A stretch of DNA of 64,000 nucleotides from Sphingobium lignivorans. GTDB taxonomy: Bacteria > Pseudomonadota > Alphaproteobacteria > Sphingomonadales > Sphingomonadaceae. The translations under genes and the position numbers were made by a program. This document shows, in pieces, positions 39,830 through 48,298 of the stretch; the stretch's first letter is position 1, and each line of letters begins with the position of its first letter. The stretch covers positions 3,942,001 to 4,006,000 of the forward strand of contig NZ_JACHKA010000001.1 of NCBI RefSeq assembly GCF_014203955.1, in the 5' to 3' direction. The notes below the pieces were generated by a model. The model did no database searches and had not been told where the DNA came from. It saw only the letters and a list, made by a program, of their open reading frames with translations.

Positions 39830-41983
39830 TCAGAAGCGCGTCGAGAGCCCGATGTTGAACGATCGTCCCCGTCCGGGCACCGGGCGCAATGGTCCTCCGG
39901 CGATATAGTCTCCCAGCGAGAGACCGCCGAGCGGCAGAGCATAGCCCGCGTCGAACAGATTCTCCGCCTCGACGCTCAGCCGCACCGCGCCCACCGTGTA
40001 GGCGACACGTGCCGTCACCAGAGCATAATCGTCGGTGCGCGGCTCGTTGCGCGTGATGTCCACCCGCTTCTTCTCCGCGACCCAGTCCAGGTCCACACCT
40101 GCCTCGAACGCACCCTGGCGATGCTCGAGGCCCATCTTCAGGTTGAGCGGCATCTGGCGATAGAGCACGCCGCCGTCCGAGAGATTGTCTCCATGGACAT
40201 AGCTGAGCGCGAAGGTCATCGCGGTGCCATCGGTCCCCTGGCCTTCCCGCAGGCGGACCATGCCGGACACGTCGATGCCGTAGAACTCGGCCTTCTGGTT
40301 CACGAAGCCCAGCTGCACGAAGCCGCTCGGCATGCCCATCATGTCCGTGAAGGCCTTGATCGGGGTGGCATCGATATAGTCGTCGACATGGGTATAATAG
40401 GGCGCGACCTTGAGCGACCAGCCCGCCTGCCTGTCCTCCAGCGCGAGCGCGGCGCTCACGGTGTCGGCGCGTTCGGGCTTGAGATCCATGTTGCCGACAT
40501 AGCCATTGCCGTCGCCATACCAGCCGATCATCCGGCTCGACATGGAGCCACGGCCCCATGCATAGCGCTCGTAGAGATTGGGCGAGCGAACCTTGTGCGC
40601 ATAGCCCAGTTCGAGCGCCACCAGATCGCTCGGCGCATAGCTGACCAGGGCCGATGCGCTCCAGTTATTGTCGGTTCGCTTGCGGTCGCGGGCATTGAAC
40701 GCGTTCGCCGCCATGGCGTCGTCCATGTTCATCATGCTGGTCGAATAGGGCTGCACGTCGCCCGTATTCATGCTCACGCGATCGTACCGGACGCCGAAGA
40801 GCGTCGAGAGGGCTTCCGACCAGTGCCGCTCCCATTCACCGAAGGCGCCGATCCGGTCCCGATGAGCGGCATTCACGTTGATGTAGCGGTTCGGCCCCAT
40901 CATCATGCTGCCCGCAACCGGCGGCCAATAGTCGTCCAGCCACTGATGGTGGAACTCGGCACCGGCGCGGACGCTGTCCCGCGTGGAAACAGGCATATCG
41001 ATCTTCAGCGCGGTGCTTGCGGAATGCACCTGCGTGTTCATCGGCATGCCCCCGTCGGCCGTGCCGCCCTTGTCGGCAAGGAAGTTCATCTCATGATCGG
41101 TGTCGCGATAGTCGGCCCGAAAATCGACCGAGCCCCAGTCGAAGCTGCCCTGATAGCGCCCGCTCAGGAACCAGCTCTTGTTGGAGGTCATGTCCATGTA
41201 CTGGTTGGGAAACCCCTCATAGGGGGAAAAATGATAGCCGCCCTTCAGCTCGAAGAGGCCGGCCATGGATTGCCAGGCAAGCGCCAGCGCATGATCCGTC
41301 TTGGCATATTCGGTGGAGCGCACGGTCCCCTTGCCGTCCCCGCCGGCATAATTGCCCGCTTCGGTATAGGAGCCGGTATAGGTGGCACTCAGCGTTCGTC
41401 CCGCGACGGTGAGCGTCGTGCCGCCGCCAAAGCCATCGCCATTGGACCGGTAGAAGGCCGAGGCCTCGCCCGTGACGAGCAGGGCGCCGTCCGTGGCGAA
41501 ACGCGGCGCCGGACCGCTCACGCTGATGACGCCGCCGATGCTGTCACCGCCCATGCTGACCGGGGACACGCCGGTGATGACCTGAATGGCATTCACCGTT
41601 TGCGGATCGGTGTAGGAGAGCGGCGTGTTCATGTCATTGGGGCAGGCCATGTCGATGGGCGTGCCGTCGACAAGGATCGTGAAGCGCTGTTCGGAAAGAC
41701 CGCGCAGCACCGGCATGGCCGAAAAGCCGCCGCCTGTGTTCGCGCTGACGCCCGGCAGGCGCGTGAGCAGGCCCGCGACGTCACTGGACTGGCTTTGCAG
41801 CCTGCGCAGCCGGTCCCGCGAAACCGTCTCGCTGGCGAGGGGCGCGGTCGCGATCGTGGCGGGGCCGGGGGCGCCCTCCACCTCGACAGGGGGCAGTTCA
41901 TGCACAGGCTGGGCGAAGAGGGGCGTGCCTGTGCAGGCGGACGTAAGAAGGGCAAGGCGCAGCGCGCCGGAAGCGATGGTCAT
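39830..41983 (-). CDS. TonB-dependent receptor, OprC/NosA-like copper receptor
   Basis: 717-residue outer-membrane receptor with signal peptide, plug (about 45-160) and 22-strand-type barrel ending in Phe. Met-rich surface-like segments occur throughout (GSMMMGPN, TSMMNMDDAM, GSMSSRMIG). The plug has IDMACPNDMN, giving a Cys114-x3-Met118 pair; a CxxxM pair forms the copper site in Pseudomonas OprC. A DUF2946 gene upstream and tonB downstream are usual companions of copper receptors, which supports copper import. Direct specificity is inferred. Confidence 0.88.
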   Translation of the reverse strand: MTIASGALRLALLTSACTGTPLFAQPVHELPPVEVEGAPGPATIATAPLASETVSRDRLRRLQSQSSDVAGLLTRLPGVSANTGGGFSAMPVLRGLSEQRFTILVDGTPIDMACPNDMNTPLSYTDPQTVNAIQVITGVSPVSMGGDSIGGVISVSGPAPRFATDGALLVTGEASAFYRSNGDGFGGGTTLTVAGRTLSATYTGSYTEAGNYAGGDGKGTVRSTEYAKTDHALALAWQSMAGLFELKGGYHFSPYEGFPNQYMDMTSNKSWFLSGRYQGSFDWGSVDFRADYRDTDHEMNFLADKGGTADGGMPMNTQVHSASTALKIDMPVSTRDSVRAGAEFHHQWLDDYWPPVAGSMMMGPNRYINVNAAHRDRIGAFGEWERHWSEALSTLFGVRYDRVSMNTGDVQPYSTSMMNMDDAMAANAFNARDRKRTDNNWSASALVSYAPSDLVALELGYAHKVRSPNLYERYAWGRGSMSSRMIGWYGDGNGYVGNMDLKPERADTVSAALALEDRQAGWSLKVAPYYTHVDDYIDATPIKAFTDMMGMPSGFVQLGFVNQKAEFYGIDVSGMVRLREGQGTDGTAMTFALSYVHGDNLSDGGVLYRQMPLNLKMGLEHRQGAFEAGVDLDWVAEKKRVDITRNEPRTDDYALVTARVAYTVGAVRLSVEAENLFDAGYALPLGGLSLGDYIAGGPLRPVPGRGRSFNIGLSTRF

Positions 41984-42122
41984 GTATCGGACTTTCCAAT
42001 GAATGCAGGTTTCCAGACGCCGGGAGGCAGCCAGATCGGCCGCGCCCGGCGGGAATGGTGACGCGGCGCCAGTGCCGGACGTTCGGCGGCTGGCGACTTC
42101 AGGTCACGTCATCGATGCTTCA

Positions 42123-42533
42123 TCAGGAAAGGGGAGGCCCCCGGAGGGGTGGACGCAGGAAGGGAGTCCGCCCCCGCGAGGCCGGACGCACCGGCACAAA
42201 GCCGGACACCAGGATGAACAGGGCCGCTGCCGCTGCGATGGGCGCATCGATCGCACCCCAGGCCCCCATGCCGAGCGACGTGAACGGGCAATGCTGGTCC
42301 GGCTCGTCGCGATCGCCCGACTTTCCCGGCGCGCTTTCCATCGGGATGGCGATCTGGGCCGTCCTGTGAGTCGCGCCGTCGAAGCAGAGCTGAACCGTCA
42401 GGTAGCGGGTTTCAGCCTCCCGGCCGAGCATGAAGCCTTGCGGGATCAGCAGCTTCACGCCCAGGGCGAGCGCGAACAGCCATATGACTGCGACGCGATT
42501 GGCTCGCCAGAAGGAACGGATAGCGCTCATCAC
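42123..42533 (-). CDS. DUF2946 family protein
   Basis: 136 residues. N-terminal membrane helix (VAVIWLFALALGVKLLIPQG), a central extracytoplasmic segment with CFDGA and HCPFTSLGMG (Cys, His and Met that could bind copper), and a second hydrophobic helix (IAAAAALFILVSGFVPV). These match DUF2946, often encoded beside copper-related TonB receptors. It begins the DUF2946-receptor-tonB set, 139 bases ahead of the receptor. No good ribosome site, so the start (42533 or 42530) is not certain. Confidence 0.78.
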   Translation of the reverse strand: MMSAIRSFWRANRVAVIWLFALALGVKLLIPQGFMLGREAETRYLTVQLCFDGATHRTAQIAIPMESAPGKSGDRDEPDQHCPFTSLGMGAWGAIDAPIAAAAALFILVSGFVPVRPASRGRTPFLRPPLRGPPLS

Positions 42534-42638
42534 ATGCGCTCATAGCGCTGCGACAGGATCGCGCAATCGCTGCTGGCGACGGCAGCGAACAGATCGGCGC
42601 CACATGCCGGGCGACATGCCTTGTCGCCGCAATCATCA

Positions 42639-42672
42639 GGGCCCGCCGCGCCACGATCGGCACGGCGGGCCC
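42639..42672 (-). terminator. Long GC stem-loop after ligB
   Basis: Perfect 10-bp arms GGGCCCGCCG (42639-42648) and CGGCGGGCCC (42663-42672) around a 14-base loop, 19 bases after the ligB stop. No U-run, but the position suggests separation of the aromatic and copper units. Confidence 0.55.
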
Positions 42673-42690
42673 TCATGGCATTCCCGTCCC

Positions 42691-43551
42691 TCAGGCGACG
42701 CGGCTGAGCGCTTGCCCGGCTTCCAGCAGCATGGTGGCGGCTGCGGTGTTGGAAATGGGGATATGATAATTGCGGCTCACTTCATGGACATGCGGCCCCA
42801 TGGCGCCCCGCGCGGCGATCCAGTTGACGATCTCGATGCCCTGGCTGCCGGCCAGTTCCACGATGTCCACCGCGCTGTGCGTGGTGAGCGCGTCCGGGTC
42901 GGCGCCCAGATTGTCCATGCAGAACCGGTCATAATCCTTGTTGATGAAGCCGGCCCGCTCGCCATCGAGCTGATGCGAGAGGCCGCCGGTGCCGAAAATG
43001 ACGACCCGCTCCGCGCCTTCCCATGTGAGCAGCGCCTCGTGCACGGCCCGCCCCAGCGCGAGACAGCGCTTGGGGCTCGGCAACGGGTGCTGCACCGTGT
43101 TGATTGCGATGGGGACGATCTTCACCGGCCGGTTGTCGGCCCCCGGCCAGGACAGGGCGAGCGGCACGGTGAGCGCATGGTCCACCGTCATGTCCTGACA
43201 CATGGTGATGTCGAACTCGCTGTTCACCAGATGCTCGATGATATGCCAGGAAAGCGCCTGCGCGCCCGGGAAAGGCTTCATCACCGGCAGGCCCCAGCCC
43301 TCGTCGGCATTGTGATATTCGGCTGCGGCGCCCACCGCGAAGGTCGGCATCTTGTCCAGGAAGAAGTTCAGGCCATGGTCGTTGTAGAAGATCACGGCCA
43401 CGTCCGGCCGCGCGCCTGCCAGCCAGCGATGGATGGGGTGGAAGCCATCGAAAAAGGGCTTCCAGTAGGGATCATCCTGCAATCCCCGGGCGATCGCCCC
43501 GCCGATCGCGGGCACATGGCTGGTGAAGATGCCGCCGACGATGTGGGCCAT
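42691..43551 (-). CDS. ligB: LigB-type extradiol dioxygenase, beta (catalytic) subunit
   Basis: 286-residue class III extradiol dioxygenase that ring-opens protocatechuate-like catechols with Fe(II). Iron ligands are visible: His12 (TSHVPA), His59 (YNDHG) and a Glu near 236 (GIEIVNW). The catalytic His is in GTGGLSHQLDG. HIPISNTAA near the end is a family signature. It is shorter and clearly diverged from SYK-6 LigB (302 residues), so the exact substrate could be protocatechuate, gallate or a relative. It starts one base after the ligA stop (TGAGATG), so both subunits are co-translated. Confidence 0.87.
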   Translation of the reverse strand: MAHIVGGIFTSHVPAIGGAIARGLQDDPYWKPFFDGFHPIHRWLAGARPDVAVIFYNDHGLNFFLDKMPTFAVGAAAEYHNADEGWGLPVMKPFPGAQALSWHIIEHLVNSEFDITMCQDMTVDHALTVPLALSWPGADNRPVKIVPIAINTVQHPLPSPKRCLALGRAVHEALLTWEGAERVVIFGTGGLSHQLDGERAGFINKDYDRFCMDNLGADPDALTTHSAVDIVELAGSQGIEIVNWIAARGAMGPHVHEVSRNYHIPISNTAAATMLLEAGQALSRVA

Positions 43552-43552
43552 C

Positions 43553-43927
43553 TCAGTTCTCCGCTTCCTGAAGGAGTTTTTGCTTGAACGCCTCGACCGT
43601 CATGCCGGTCTGCTGCGCGCCCACATCCTGCACATTGAGACCGAAGATGCCGGCCAGCTTGGCGAGATAGTAGATGTTGCCGCCCGCCGCGATCATGGCG
43701 AGCACATCGCGCGCGGCGACGGCGTCGCGCTGCGCGGGCGTCAGGCCGAAGCGCGCGCAATAGGCATCCTCATCGGCGCGGAAGGCCTCGCGGTTCGCCG
43801 CGTCGTTGAAGGAATAGCACATGGCGTTGAGGGCATAGCCGCGCGAAGCGGCATCGCCGTCGAACAAAGGCGTGCCCGGAATGGTCCGGCTTCGCTTCGT
43901 CGAAGCGGTGTCGACCGTCATGTTCAT
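43553..43927 (-). CDS. ligA: LigA-type extradiol dioxygenase, alpha (small) subunit
   Basis: 124 residues from ATG 43927, which has AGAAGGA eight bases before it; an ATG at 43936 is too close to that site. It is the helical cap subunit of the protocatechuate 4,5-dioxygenase family. IPGTPLFDGDAASRGYALN, the FRADEDAYCARFGLT helix and AMIAAGGNIYYLAKL match SYK-6 LigA (139 residues). The C-terminus is shorter than in LigA. It lies between the stilbene dioxygenase gene (188 bases upstream) and ligB (one base downstream). An FNR-type palindrome is centred 66 bases before the ATG. Confidence 0.85.
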   Translation of the reverse strand: MNMTVDTASTKRSRTIPGTPLFDGDAASRGYALNAMCYSFNDAANREAFRADEDAYCARFGLTPAQRDAVAARDVLAMIAAGGNIYYLAKLAGIFGLNVQDVGAQQTGMTVEAFKQKLLQEAEN

Positions 43928-43986
43928 GAAACGCATCCTTCTGCAAACTCTCCCGGTCGAGGATCGGCCAAAACGCTGCTGTCGCA

Positions 43987-44000
43987 TTGACGTGAATCAA
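43987..44000 (-). promoter_or_regulatory. FNR/CRP-family box upstream of ligA
   Basis: TTGAC-GTGA-ATCAA, one mismatch from the FNR/Anr consensus TTGAT-N4-ATCAA. Centred 66 bases before the ligA start, consistent with a class II activator site if transcription begins near 43952. A second, perfect box lies before the neighbouring dioxygenase gene. Confidence 0.5.
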
Positions 44001-44115
44001 ATGACGATCATTCATCAACTTGCCCGGAATAGACGTACGCCAGAAGGGAGCCGCGCACTCTGGCACAGCCCCGCTTCTGGCCGGGATGGACTCGTTTCTG
44101 GCGAAGATGGAGGCG

Positions 44116-45576
44116 TCAGGCGGCGACGGCCAGCCGGCTTGCGTCGGCCCAGTTCCCATGGAGACCCTGCCGGATGCGCACCGGCAGCTTCGCGCGCGCG
44201 ATGGGGCCCTGATCGACATGCTGCGCGTCGAAAATCGCCAGATCGCTGTAGTTGGCGACATGATCGTCCACGAGCGCGATCACATAGCCGTCACCTTCCG
44301 GCGCATCGGGGCTGCGGGGAATGAAGCAGGGCTCCTGGATCGCGCAGCGGGGCCCGGCCCACCAGCTGCTCGACTTGCCCGTCGCCAGATCGATATGCCC
44401 CAGCGTATTGGTGAGCGCATAGAAGGCGCCGCCCGGGCCCTCATAAGGCTTCTCCGTATCCAGGATGAGCATCCAGCCATGGCGATAGGCCTGGGTCGCA
44501 TAGCGCTCGTCGATGCGGGGAAATTCGTCTGGCCGGTCGAACAGCCGCTCGGTCTTCTCGAAACTGTCGCCGTTCGAGGCCATGTCCACCGTCCAGCGGG
44601 TGAGAAAGCCCTGCCCGGCAACGGGATCGAAGGGGGCGCCATGCACATCCGGAAAGAAGGGGAAGCTGTTGTTCCACGAGACGGGCATGTCGATGTGCAC
44701 TTTCGTGCCATCGTTGAACGCGTTCATCACATGGCCGACGAAACAGTTGCCGGTCTTGAACCAGCGCAGGTCCCGCGCGTCCCCGTTACGCGGCAGAATG
44801 CCCAGATAGCAGGGAAGCGTGGTGTCGAAGCCGAAGAAGGGCAGGCGCTGCTTCAGCCGGTCCCATGAACTGAGCAGGGGCATGACGGCGAAGACGGCAT
44901 AATCCTCGGTCACCCCGAAGTCATGCATCATGCAGTAATAGGGGTTCTGGAATTGTATCTCCTTCAGAAGCTCTCCCGTCGGGCTGATCTCGATATAAGC
45001 CATGTCCAGCGTCATCAGCCCCTTGGCGCCATAAGCGAAGGCGCAAAGATTGCCGGTGACGGGATCGATCTTGGGATGCGCGCAGAAGGTCTGGCTCTTC
45101 AGCTTGCCGTCGAAATTGGTGTAGCCCTCGGTCTCCAGCGTCAGCGGGTCCATGATGAGGCACGGGCTGTCCTCCTTCATGGCGTAGAGCTTGCCGGCAT
45201 GGACCATCACATTGGTGTTGGCAGTGCCCCGGATCATCCCCTGGACGCTCGCATCGTCCGTCAGCGGATTGCGATAGGCGCCGAACAGCGACTTGCCGGC
45301 CTTGCGCTCCACTTTCCACTTGTCCGTCTGGGCGTAGCGCTGGCGGAAATCGATCTTGCCGTCGTGAAAGCGGAACAGGCTCACCATGCCGTCCCCGTTG
45401 AAGAACTGGTCGTCCTCGAAGCGGGGCGGGAATTGCGCATCGGGATGCACCCGGTGGAAGGTCCCGTTCAGCTGCGGGGGCACTTCACCCTCGATCTCGA
45501 TGTCCAGAATGTCGCCTTCGATCCGGAGCGGTCGAAGTGTCCCGGAAAAGCCGGGTGTCTGCGGGAAATGGGCCAT
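44116..45576 (-). CDS. Lignostilbene alpha,beta-dioxygenase (carotenoid cleavage oxygenase family)
   Basis: 486-residue non-haem iron enzyme that cleaves the central double bond of 4-hydroxystilbenes to two benzaldehydes. From ATG 45576 the four iron His are at about 167 (FCAHPK), 218 (MMHDFG), 282 (GHVMNAF) and 473 (LHGNW). The 4-hydroxyl-binding Tyr101 ([11 protein letters not shown]) and Lys134 (AMKEDSP) are both present; NOV1 of Novosphingobium has His167, 218, 284, 476, Tyr101 and Lys134. This makes a stilbenoid cleaver much more likely than a carotenoid one. The start has AGAGGA five bases upstream. It lies before ligA-ligB, as lsdA lies near ligJABC in SYK-6. Confidence 0.92.
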   Translation of the reverse strand: MAHFPQTPGFSGTLRPLRIEGDILDIEIEGEVPPQLNGTFHRVHPDAQFPPRFEDDQFFNGDGMVSLFRFHDGKIDFRQRYAQTDKWKVERKAGKSLFGAYRNPLTDDASVQGMIRGTANTNVMVHAGKLYAMKEDSPCLIMDPLTLETEGYTNFDGKLKSQTFCAHPKIDPVTGNLCAFAYGAKGLMTLDMAYIEISPTGELLKEIQFQNPYYCMMHDFGVTEDYAVFAVMPLLSSWDRLKQRLPFFGFDTTLPCYLGILPRNGDARDLRWFKTGNCFVGHVMNAFNDGTKVHIDMPVSWNNSFPFFPDVHGAPFDPVAGQGFLTRWTVDMASNGDSFEKTERLFDRPDEFPRIDERYATQAYRHGWMLILDTEKPYEGPGGAFYALTNTLGHIDLATGKSSSWWAGPRCAIQEPCFIPRSPDAPEGDGYVIALVDDHVANYSDLAIFDAQHVDQGPIARAKLPVRIRQGLHGNWADASRLAVAA

Positions 45577-45628
45577 GCATCCTCTCCATGCGTGAGCCAC
45601 CAGTCTAGGGCTCGCGGGGCGGGCGCTC

Positions 45629-45642
45629 TTGATCTCGATCAA
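45629..45642 (-). promoter_or_regulatory. Perfect FNR/Anr-type box upstream of the stilbene dioxygenase
   Basis: TTGAT-CTCG-ATCAA, an exact match to the FNR-family consensus and fully palindromic outside the spacer. It is centred 60 bases before the ATG. A TAGACT element (minus strand, 45603-45608) would place transcription near 45595, putting the box at about -40, the class II activator position. Flanks extend the symmetry (GGGCGCTCT / AGAGAGCCC). Confidence 0.6.
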
Positions 45643-45780
45643 TCCAAGAGAGCCCGCGCGCATGCGGCCGCACTGCCGGTGCCACGATGCACCGCGCCTC
45701 GGGCAATCCGCTCTAAATTTGGGAAACGTGCATCATTGTTCCCCTTTCGTTCGAACAGTTGCCGTGGCATAACGCGCCGC

Positions 45781-46881
45781 ATGGAGGCGGCACCGGTCCA
45801 GCATCGCAAGATCATCCATGTCGACATGGACGCTTTCTATGCGTCGGTGGAGCAACGCGATGACCCGTCCCTTCGCGGCAAGCCCATCGCTGTGGGCGGG
45901 GGCGGCCCGCGCGGCGTCGTGGCCGCGGCGAGCTACGAGGCGCGTGTGTTCGGCGTGCGTTCGGCCATGCCGGGCGGACAGGCACGGCGCCTGTGCCCCG
46001 AGCTCGTCTTCGTGCGTGCCCGTTTCGATGCCTATCGCGCGGTATCCCAGCAGATTCGCGGCATTTTCGAGCGGTTCACGGATGTGATCCAGCCGCTCTC
46101 GCTGGACGAAGCCTATCTGGACGTCACGCAGAACAAGCTCGGGATCGTCGCGGCGACCTATGTCGCGCAGGAGATCCGCCGCCTCATTCGCGAAGAGACC
46201 GGGCTCACGGCATCCGCCGGCGTTTCCTGCAACAAGCTCATCGCCAAGCTCGCGTCGGACCAGAACAAGCCGGACGGCCTGTGCATCGTGAAGCCGGAAG
46301 AGGCGGAAGCCTTCATGGCGGCCATGCCGGTCGGGCGTATCCATGGCATCGGCCCCGTGACCGCGCGCCGCATGGCGACGCTCGGCATTCACAGCGGCGC
46401 CGATCTCAAGGCCTGGCCGCTACCCGCCCTTCAGCGCCATTTCGGCAAGTCAGCCACTTTCTATCATGATGCCGCGCGTGGCATCGACGATCGTCCGGTG
46501 CGGGATCGCGAGACGCGCAAGTCGATCAGCGTGGAAGATACGTTCGAAAGCGATATCGGCGCCGAGGGCCAGTTGCTGGCGGAACTGGAGAAGATCGCCG
46601 CCCGTCTGTGGACGCGCGTCATCGCGGCGCGCGCGCTCGGCCGGACCGTGACACTCAAGATCAAGCTCGGCGACTTCCGGATTCTCACCCGCTCGCGCAC
46701 GCTACCCGCGCCGCCCGTCAATGCAGAGGACCTGTACGCGATCGGCACGGAACTGTTGCGCGCGCAGCTTCCCTTGCCGATCGGCGCGCGGCTGCTGGGG
46801 CTCGGCCTGTCCAATCTGGTCGACCCGTCGGCCGAAGAGGATGAGCAGGAGCAGGTCCAGCTCAGGCTTGCCTTCGGTTGA
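45781..46881 (+). CDS. dinB: DNA polymerase IV
   Basis: Y-family translesion polymerase, 366 residues from ATG 45781 (MEAAPVQHRKIIHVDMDAF). Catalytic acids lie in HVDMDAFYASVE and PLSLDEAYLDV. The thumb helix-hairpin-helix is in RIHGIGPVTARRMATLGI, the little-finger domain follows, and the C-terminal QVQLRLAFG is a beta-clamp-binding peptide. The frame is open for 860 bases upstream, but that is antisense to the dioxygenase gene. No LexA box found. Confidence 0.95.
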   Translation: MEAAPVQHRKIIHVDMDAFYASVEQRDDPSLRGKPIAVGGGGPRGVVAAASYEARVFGVRSAMPGGQARRLCPELVFVRARFDAYRAVSQQIRGIFERFTDVIQPLSLDEAYLDVTQNKLGIVAATYVAQEIRRLIREETGLTASAGVSCNKLIAKLASDQNKPDGLCIVKPEEAEAFMAAMPVGRIHGIGPVTARRMATLGIHSGADLKAWPLPALQRHFGKSATFYHDAARGIDDRPVRDRETRKSISVEDTFESDIGAEGQLLAELEKIAARLWTRVIAARALGRTVTLKIKLGDFRILTRSRTLPAPPVNAEDLYAIGTELLRAQLPLPIGARLLGLGLSNLVDPSAEEDEQEQVQLRLAFG

Positions 46882-46901
46882 TCATGCCGTGGGTGAGATA
46901 G

Positions 46902-46925
46902 CGGTCCCGTCAGCCCGACGGACCG
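46902..46925. terminator. Hairpin between convergent dinB and ankyrin genes
   Basis: CGGTCC(C)GTC and GACGGACCG pair with a one-base bulge and five-base loop in the 54-base gap. No U-run. Probably serves both genes. Confidence 0.45.
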
Positions 46926-46935
46926 GATGCCTGGC

Positions 46936-47550
46936 TTAAAGCGAAGGCCCCTGCACGGCCTTGTCCTTCGGCGCACTCTGCTTGGCGGTCAGCGCCTCGA
47001 TCAAGCCGCCCACGGGCGGGCCGGCCTTGGCGTAATCGAGCGCGGACATGCCTGCCAGCGCATCGCGGCGATTGGGGTCCGCGCCATTGTTCATCAACAG
47101 TCTCACCATCTCCAGGTCGCGCATGTGGACGGCCCGGATCAGCGGCGTCTCGCCACTGCCGTTGGGCTGGTTGGGATTGGCCTTCTGCGCGAGCAGGCGC
47201 TGGGCGCCCTCGATGAAGCGCTTCTCCACCGCCAGCATCAGCGGGCTTCGTCCCGAATTGTCAGTGAGATCGGGCCGTGCTCCGCGGGCCAGCAGATAAT
47301 TGGTCATGGTGAGATCGCGACGACCGATGGTAATGAGCAACGCCGTTTCGCCGTTCGTCTTGTCCTTGGTGTTGACCAGCGTGACGCCGGGCTGCTCCAG
47401 AAATTCCAGGATCTTGCTGTTGTCGGACTTCCGCACGGCCTCAAGAAACTTGTAGCTGTCCGAGAACTGCGCCGCAGCCGGCTGCGCGACGAGCAGGAGG
47501 CCGATCAGCGCCGCCAGCGCGGCCATGGCCCGTCGGGCCAGCGGACGCAT
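46936..47550 (-). CDS. Periplasmic ankyrin-repeat protein
   Basis: 204 residues from ATG 47550. Signal peptide (MAALAALIGLLLVAQPAAAQ, cleavage near 28). Then about five ankyrin repeats: NGETALLITIGRRDLTMTNYLL, SGRSPLMLAVEKRFIEGAQRLL, SGETPLIRAVHMRDLEMVRLLM and the flanking degenerate ones. These scaffold-type repeats bind partners that cannot be guessed. The upstream open frame overlaps sco1 and is not coding. Divergent from sco1 with 91 bases between. Confidence 0.87.
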   Translation of the reverse strand: MRPLARRAMAALAALIGLLLVAQPAAAQFSDSYKFLEAVRKSDNSKILEFLEQPGVTLVNTKDKTNGETALLITIGRRDLTMTNYLLARGARPDLTDNSGRSPLMLAVEKRFIEGAQRLLAQKANPNQPNGSGETPLIRAVHMRDLEMVRLLMNNGADPNRRDALAGMSALDYAKAGPPVGGLIEALTAKQSAPKDKAVQGPSL

Positions 47551-47641
47551 CGTCAGGTCACGGCCAAGCTGTATCACGTCTGAAATCCCCCTCGTACCGG
47601 CAGGCTGCCTCTTGCGGTTGCGTTGGCTCCAATAGCAGGGC

Positions 47642-48298
47642 ATGGCTGGCCCTGTCATGAACAAAGGCCGCAAAAACATCATTTTCATCCTGGCCGCGCT
47701 GAGTCTCGCGGGCTGCCAGACGGGCGGCCCCGGCAACGAAACCAGTGCGGTGCCGGAAGGCAATCTGGTCGGCGCCCGGATCGGCGGCGATTTCGCGTTG
47801 ACGGACCAGACCGGCAAGACTGTCCGCTGGAGCGATTTCAAGGGCAAGTATCGGCTCGTCTATTTCGGCTACACCTGGTGTCCCGACGTGTGCCCGGTCG
47901 ACCTCAACAAGTTCATGGCCGGGCTCAAGCTGCTGGAGGCTTCCGACCCTGCAAAGGCCGCGAAGATCCAGCCAATCTTCATCACCGTGGATCCCGAGCG
48001 GGACACGCCCGACGTCATCGCGCCTTATGTGGCAGCGTTCCACCCCCGCCTCATCGGCCTCACCGGCACGCCCGAGCAGATCGAGGCGGTCAAGAAGGAT
48101 TTCGTGGTGATCGCCGGGAAGGAAGGCGACCCGGCCGCCAAGAGCGACTATCTCGTCAGCCACACCCGCACGCCGGCCCTGTTCGATCCGGATGGCAAGC
48201 CGATTGCCCTGGTGCCGGTCGACGATGTGCTGAACGATGACAAGGATTCGGCGCCGCCCGAGGCGGTGCGGGACTTTCTTGCGGCCTATGTGCGATGA
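47642..48298 (+). CDS. SCO1/SenC family copper-chaperone lipoprotein
   Basis: 218 residues, thioredoxin fold. The lipobox LSLAGC puts Cys near residue 25, so it is membrane-anchored in the periplasm. The copper site has CPDVC (CxxxC) near residue 83 and the distal His in SHTRTP near 173. Sco proteins load the CuA centre of cytochrome oxidase. The stop overlaps the next gene as ATGA (48295-48298). A start at MNKGRKN (residue 6) is also possible. Confidence 0.92.
   Translation: MAGPVMNKGRKNIIFILAALSLAGCQTGGPGNETSAVPEGNLVGARIGGDFALTDQTGKTVRWSDFKGKYRLVYFGYTWCPDVCPVDLNKFMAGLKLLEASDPAKAAKIQPIFITVDPERDTPDVIAPYVAAFHPRLIGLTGTPEQIEAVKKDFVVIAGKEGDPAAKSDYLVSHTRTPALFDPDGKPIALVPVDDVLNDDKDSAPPEAVRDFLAAYVR

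Noticed and set aside
39828..40559. N-terminal extension of tonB
   Set aside because: Runs antiparallel in another frame through the receptor gene; TonB features start at ATG 39827.
40121..42061. 646-codon plus-strand frame over the copper receptor, and 42430-43587 over ligB
   Set aside because: Shadows of well-supported minus-strand genes.
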